Shown piece after piece: positions 60,154 to 64,000 of a stretch of DNA of 64,000 nt; the stretch's first letter is position 1; each line of letters begins with the position of its first letter. The notes below the pieces were generated by a model. The model was given only the letters and a program-made list of their open reading frames with translations. It was not told where the DNA came from and did no database searches. Source of the stretch: Lysobacter enzymogenes (GTDB lineage: Bacteria; Pseudomonadota; Gammaproteobacteria; Xanthomonadales; Xanthomonadaceae); NCBI RefSeq assembly GCF_023617245.1, contig NZ_CP067396.1:5421001-5485000 (forward strand). The letters are read 5' to 3'. Position numbers and translations under genes: made by a program.

Positions 60154-60590
60154 TCCCGATCCGACCCGCAACCGCGGCGGACCACCCAGCCCTGCGGGCG
60201 CTGCTCGCCGCCTCGTCGCTCCCGGTCGAAGACATCGCAGTCGACACGATCGATTTTCTCGTGGCCGAGCTGGATGGAGCGCTATTGGGTGTGGTTGCAG
60301 TGCAAGCCTGCGGCGACATCGGCTTGCTGCGCTCCCTGACCGTCGACGCGAACGGCCGCGGCCGCGGTCTGGGCCAAGCGCTGGTCGAGCGCGCGGAGGC
60401 GCATGCCCGCGCCCGCGGCCTGCTGCGCTTGGTCCTGCTGACCGAAACCGCGGCGGCGTTCTTCTCGCGACGCGGCTACGTCCCGGCCGAGCGCGGCGAC
60501 ATGCCGGCGCAGATCCAGTCCACAGCGCAATTCCGTTCGCTGTGCCCCGCCACCGCCTCCTGCTGGACCAAACCCCTCGACCCGCCATGA
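60150..60590 (+). CDS. arsN2: ArsN2-type arsenic-linked N-acetyltransferase
   Basis: 146 residues from a GTG at 60150. GNAT motifs: LLGVVAVQACGDIGLLRSLT, VDANGRGRGLGQALVERAEA with the acetyl-CoA loop, and LTETAAAFFSRRGYVPAERG. Position between arsR and arsC identifies it as ArsN2; ArsN acetyltransferases are associated with ars operons and a relative (ArsN1) acetylates the arsenical antibiotic arsinothricin. Start overlaps the leader ORF stop; its own stop overlaps the arsC start. Confidence 0.87.
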   Translation: MIPIRPATAADHPALRALLAASSLPVEDIAVDTIDFLVAELDGALLGVVAVQACGDIGLLRSLTVDANGRGRGLGQALVERAEAHARARGLLRLVLLTETAAAFFSRRGYVPAERGDMPAQIQSTAQFRSLCPATASCWTKPLDPP

Positions 60591-61081
60591 GCCCTCGCCC
60601 CTACAACCTCTTGTTTCTGTGCACCGGCAACAGCGCCCGCAGCATCCTCGCCGAGGGCTTGGTGACCCATCTTTCCAACGGACGCTTCCAGGGCTACAGC
60701 GCCGGCAGCCAGCCCACCGGACGTGTGAATCCACTCGCGCTTGAAACACTGCGCAACTTCGGTTGCGCAACCGAAGGGTTCTCAAGCAAAAGCTGGGACG
60801 CGTTCGCCGGCGCCAACGCATCGGCCATGGACTTCATCATCACCGTCTGCGACAACGCCGCCGGCGAAGTCTGCCCGCTGTGGCCGGGCAAGCCGGTGTC
60901 GGCGCACTGGGGTGTACCCGATCCGGCCGGCGTCGAAGGCAGTGAGGAGAGGCGGCGCAAGGCCTTTATGGATGCGGCGCTGACGCTCAAACGCCGCATC
61001 GAGCTGTTCTTGTCGCTGCCGTTGCACCGCCTGGACGCCATGTCGCTGCAGCACGAGCTGCGCGACATCGGCCATCGATGA
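60587..61081 (+). CDS. arsC: arsenate reductase, low-molecular-weight phosphatase type
   Basis: 164 residues. P-loop LFLCTGNSARSILAE (C-x5-R), and VCDNAAGEVCPLWPGKP with the Asp of ...SAHWGVPDPAG as general acid. This fold reduces arsenate to arsenite using thioredoxin or a similar thiol. ATG overlaps the arsN2 stop (ATGA). The cell also has a second, unrelated reductase at 62188. Confidence 0.92.
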   Translation: MSPRPYNLLFLCTGNSARSILAEGLVTHLSNGRFQGYSAGSQPTGRVNPLALETLRNFGCATEGFSSKSWDAFAGANASAMDFIITVCDNAAGEVCPLWPGKPVSAHWGVPDPAGVEGSEERRRKAFMDAALTLKRRIELFLSLPLHRLDAMSLQHELRDIGHR

Positions 61082-61091
61082 GGAATCCCTC

Positions 61092-62171
61092 ATGACCACG
61101 ATCAGCGAAGCCACCGGCCATGCCTCGCCCGCCCCGGCCATGAGCGGCTTCGAGCGGTACCTGAGCGTGTGGGTCGCCCTGTGCATCATCGTCGGCATCG
61201 CCGCCGGCCAGCTCGCACCGGCGACATTCCAGGCCATAGGCCGACTGGAAATCGCCCGAGTCAATCTCCCAGTGGGCGCTTTGATCTGGGTGATGGTCGT
61301 GCCCATGCTGCTCAAGGTGGATTTCGCCGCATTGAGCCAGGTGCGCCAGCACTGGCGCGGGGTGGGCATCACGCTGTTCGTCAATTGGGCGGTGAAGCCG
61401 TTTTCGATGGCGCTGCTGGCGTGGATCTTCATCCGCCACCTCTTCGCTGGCTGGCTGCCGGCCAACCAACTCGATAGCTACATCGCCGGTCTGATCCTCC
61501 TGGCCGCGGCCCCGTGCACAGCGATGGTCTTCGTCTGGAGTCGGCTCACCGGCGGCGACCCGGTGTTCACGCTGTCACAGGTGGCGCTCAACGACACCAT
61601 CATGGTGTTCGCCTTTGCGCCGATCGTCGGCCTGCTGCTGGGCCTTTCGTCGATCACGGTACCGTGGGACACCCTGCTGACCTCGGTGCTGCTCTACATC
61701 GTCGTCCCGGTGATCTTCGCCCAGCTCTGGCGGCGGGCGCTGTTGCGCCGAGGCCAGGCCGCTTTCGACCGGGCGCTGGCGCGCATCGGTCCGCTGTCCA
61801 TTGCGGCGCTGTTGCTTACGCTGGTCTTGCTGTTCGCGTTCCAGGGCGAGGCGATCCTTCGACAGCCGCTGGTGATCGCCCTGCTGGCGGTGCCGATCCT
61901 GATCCAGGTGCTCTTCAATTCCGGCCTGGCCTACTGGCTCAATCGTCAAGCCGGCGAACAGCACAGTGTCGCCGGCCCTTCGGCATTGATCGGCGCAAGC
62001 AATTTCTTCGAACTGGCCGTGGCCGCGGCCATCAGCCTGTTCGGCTTCCACTCCGGCGCAGCCTTGGCCACCGTGGTCGGCGTACTGATCGAAGTGCCGG
62101 TCATGCTGCTGGTGGTGCGCGTGGTCAACCGATCGCGCGGCTGGTACGACCGCCGCCGCTCCGCAACCTAA
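61092..62171 (+). CDS. acr3: Acr3-family arsenite efflux permease
   Basis: 359 residues, ten membrane helices. The Acr3 signature is intact: GALIWVMVVPMLLKVDF, LAAAPCTAMVFVWSRLTGGD with the conserved Cys in helix 4, and LIGASNFFELAVAAAISLFG. It exports arsenite, driven by the proton motive force. It lies 10 bp after arsC; AGGAAT serves as ribosome site. Confidence 0.96.
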   Translation: MTTISEATGHASPAPAMSGFERYLSVWVALCIIVGIAAGQLAPATFQAIGRLEIARVNLPVGALIWVMVVPMLLKVDFAALSQVRQHWRGVGITLFVNWAVKPFSMALLAWIFIRHLFAGWLPANQLDSYIAGLILLAAAPCTAMVFVWSRLTGGDPVFTLSQVALNDTIMVFAFAPIVGLLLGLSSITVPWDTLLTSVLLYIVVPVIFAQLWRRALLRRGQAAFDRALARIGPLSIAALLLTLVLLFAFQGEAILRQPLVIALLAVPILIQVLFNSGLAYWLNRQAGEQHSVAGPSALIGASNFFELAVAAAISLFGFHSGAALATVVGVLIEVPVMLLVVRVVNRSRGWYDRRRSAT

Positions 62172-62187
62172 CCGGACTTCGGCACTT

Positions 62188-62610
62188 ATGAGCGACATCA
62201 CCATCTACCACAATCCCGACTGCGGGACCTCGCGCAATGCCCTGGGGTTGATCCGCAACAGTGGCGACGAGCCGACCATCGTCGAGTACCTGAAAACGCC
62301 ACCCGACCGCGGCACGCTGGAAGCCCTGGTCGCTGCGATGGGCATTCCGGTGCGGGCGGTTCTGCGCGTGAAAGGCACGCCTTATCTCGAGCTCGGCCTG
62401 GACGACCCGACATGGAGCGACGAGCGACCGATCGACGCCATGCTCCAGCACCCCATCCTCATCAACCGCCCCATCGTGGTCACACCGTTGGGCACGCGCG
62501 TGTGCCGACCATCGGAGGCCGTGCTCGACCTCCTGCCGCAACCGCAGCGCGGCGCGTTCCACAAGCAAGACGGTGAGGCCGTGGTGAACGCGGAGGGCCG
62601 CCGTGCCTGA
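62188..62610 (+). CDS. arsC: arsenate reductase, glutaredoxin-dependent type
   Basis: 140 residues. IYHNPDCGTSRNALGLIRNS holds the catalytic Cys12, and the Arg triad appears in VLRVKGTPYLELG, NRPIVVTPLGTRVCRPSEAV. It reduces arsenate with glutathione and glutaredoxin. It is the second arsenate reductase of the operon; the two use different electron donors. The last 8 nt overlap arsH. Confidence 0.95.
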   Translation: MSDITIYHNPDCGTSRNALGLIRNSGDEPTIVEYLKTPPDRGTLEALVAAMGIPVRAVLRVKGTPYLELGLDDPTWSDERPIDAMLQHPILINRPIVVTPLGTRVCRPSEAVLDLLPQPQRGAFHKQDGEAVVNAEGRRA

Positions 62611-63325
62611 GGCCCGCATCGATCTGCCGAACATCGACGCCGCGCTGTTTCCGCAGCCGGATCTCGAACGCCTGTTCTCGCTCAACCGCGCCATCCATGC
62701 GCCGCGTTTTCTGCTGCTCTACGGCTCGTTGCGCGAACGCTCCTACAGCCGTCTCGCGGCCGAGGAAGCAGCCCGCATCCTGCGCGCGCTCGGCGGCGAA
62801 ACACGGATGTTCAATCCCTCGGGCTTGCCGCTCGTAGACGATGCGCCCAGCGATCACCCTAAGGTCCGAGAACTGCACGAACTCGTGCAATGGGCCGAGG
62901 GCATGGTGTGGAGTTCGCCGGAACGCCACGGCGCCATGACCGGCCTGATGAAGACGCAGATCGATTGGATTCCGCTGTCGGTCGGGGCGGTACGACCGAC
63001 TCAGGGCAAGACGCTCGCGGTGATGCAGGTCTGCGGTGGTTCCCAATCCTTCAATGCGGTCAACCAGATGCGCTTGCTGGGGCGTTGGATGCGGATGCTG
63101 ACGATCCCCAACCAGTCTTCGGTGGCGAAGGCCTATCAAGAGTTCGATGACGCCGGGCGAATGAAACCGTCGCCCTACTACGACCGCATCGTGGACGTAA
63201 TGGAAGAACTGGTGAAGTTCACCTTGCTCACGCGCGAATCGGCCCCCTATCTCGTGGACCGGTATAGCGAGCGCAAGGAGAGTGCCGAGGCACTGGCCCG
63301 GCGCATGCAACAAGGGGCTATCTGA
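62603..63325 (+). CDS. arsH: ArsH NADPH-dependent flavin oxidoreductase
   Basis: 240 residues from a GTG at 62603 overlapping arsC. FMN-binding RFLLLYGSLRERSYSRLAAE, VDDAPSDHPKVRELHELVQW, WSSPERHGAMTGLMKTQIDW and VMQVCGGSQSFNAVNQMRLL are hallmarks. ArsH oxidises trivalent organoarsenicals to the less toxic pentavalent forms. Full length. Last dedicated gene of the ars operon. Confidence 0.96.
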   Translation: MPEARIDLPNIDAALFPQPDLERLFSLNRAIHAPRFLLLYGSLRERSYSRLAAEEAARILRALGGETRMFNPSGLPLVDDAPSDHPKVRELHELVQWAEGMVWSSPERHGAMTGLMKTQIDWIPLSVGAVRPTQGKTLAVMQVCGGSQSFNAVNQMRLLGRWMRMLTIPNQSSVAKAYQEFDDAGRMKPSPYYDRIVDVMEELVKFTLLTRESAPYLVDRYSERKESAEALARRMQQGAI

Positions 63326-63330
63326 CGTTG

Positions 63331-64000
63331 GTGGAAGATTCCCACAAGCACGACAGCGCATGGCGCGTATTCCAGGTGTTCCTGCGGCTGGGGCTGACCT
63401 CGTTCGGCGGGCCTATCGCGCACCTGGGCTACTTTCGCACGGAATTCGTTGAGCGTCGGCGCTGGTTGGATGAGGCTCAATTTGCGCAACTGCTCGCGGT
63501 ATGCCAGTTCCTGCCGGGTCCGGCAAGCAGCCAGATGGGCTTCGCGATCGGCTTGTTCCGTGCCGGCTGGGCCGGCGCGCTGGCGGCCTTTCTCGCCTTC
63601 ACCCTCCCGTCCGCACTGCTGATGTTCGGCTTCGCCACGCTGACGCCGCATTTCGACCAGGGCATGGGTCGGGCGGCGGTCCACGGCCTGAAGCTGGTCG
63701 CCGTGGTCGTGGTCGCGCACGGCCTGATCGGCATGGTGCGGCACCTGACGCCCGACGTGCCGAGAGCGCTGCTGGCGGCCGGTGCAGTGGCGCTGATCGT
63801 GCTGACGGGCAGCGCTTGGGCACAACTGGCCGCGATTGCGCTAGGAGGGGTGCTGGGGCCGTGGCTGTGCCGGCACGTGATCGCCCCGACAACGGCGGTG
63901 TTTCCCGTGCGCTATGGCTACGGCGCGGCAGGCGTGGCCCTGGCGACGTTCACGGCCGGGTTGATGGGGGCCTTGCTGCTTCCTGCCGACCACGGCCCAA
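63331..64000 (+). CDS. chrA: ChrA chromate transporter, cut by window end
   Basis: At least 223 residues; the frame runs off the window. From a GTG at 63331 (a TTG one codon earlier is possible; AAGGGG lies further upstream): VFLRLGLTSFGGPIAHLGYF, FAQLLAVCQFLPGPASSQMG and GWAGALAAFLAFTLPSALLM, the N-terminal half-domain of chromate transporters. It exports chromate from the cytoplasm. Only 5 bp follow arsH, so it joins the ars transcript and extends it to another oxyanion. Confidence 0.93.
   Translation, partial: MEDSHKHDSAWRVFQVFLRLGLTSFGGPIAHLGYFRTEFVERRRWLDEAQFAQLLAVCQFLPGPASSQMGFAIGLFRAGWAGALAAFLAFTLPSALLMFGFATLTPHFDQGMGRAAVHGLKLVAVVVVAHGLIGMVRHLTPDVPRALLAAGAVALIVLTGSAWAQLAAIALGGVLGPWLCRHVIAPTTAVFPVRYGYGAAGVALATFTAGLMGALLLPADHGP

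Overview
The window is GC-rich chromosomal DNA of a gammaproteobacterium in the Xanthomonadaceae, most likely Lysobacter. The evidence is a type VI secretion (T6SS) locus, many small secreted proteins (DUF6289-like, DUF4087, DUF6958), a modular GH18 chitinase, several secreted proteases and codon use strongly biased to G/C in third position. That bias also creates very long antisense open frames, which were discounted. No rRNA, tRNA, CRISPR array or intact transposase was seen.

Layout. 1-6900: end of a T6SS locus with tssM (cut by the window edge), a membrane protein with a ketosynthase-like C-terminus, an anchored M15 peptidase and a Cys-tailed membrane protein. 7550-15744: accessory genes, including a zeta-type toxin with a 60-residue upstream partner, a BPL-N protein, and a kexin-like S8 protease followed 2 bp later by a small secreted protein resembling an external chaperone. 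16136-17657: a stand-alone YcaO enzyme behind a 58-residue putative precursor peptide. 17747-24531: an overlapping three-gene run (DUF6151-like, DUF6958, alpha/beta hydrolase), a CocE-type hydrolase, a wrecked aminodeoxychorismate synthase gene and two six-cysteine secreted peptides. 24831-29370: an ECF sigma factor/Ser-Thr kinase operon divergent from a secreted papain-like protease operon. 29684-36407: chitinase, a glutaredoxin-rhodanese fusion that has lost its CGFS motif, DUF4087 and a CxxCH lipoprotein. 37150-47912: stress and envelope genes (EF-hand protein, GNAT, glycine-zipper protein, SDR, cysteine hydrolase, cardiolipin synthase, GFA protein, class C beta-lactamase-like protein).

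47940-52500 is a small lower-GC island: two decayed H-NS-family genes flank an orphan gene with its own terminator, and a 31-bp direct repeat brackets a leftward operon of two HEPN-type proteins (the first frameshifted) and a small protein. This is the best candidate for an undescribed, possibly defensive, module. A ~100-nt hairpin lies beside it.

52504-59158 looks like an oxygen-responsive stress cluster: three universal stress proteins (one frameshifted), GNAT, alcohol dehydrogenase, BON-domain protein, MgtC-type and iron-permease-type membrane proteins, with FNR/Anr-like boxes in the divergent promoters. 59759-63325 is an arsenic resistance operon, arsR-leader ORF-arsN2-arsC-acr3-arsC-arsH, running into a chromate transporter gene cut by the window end.
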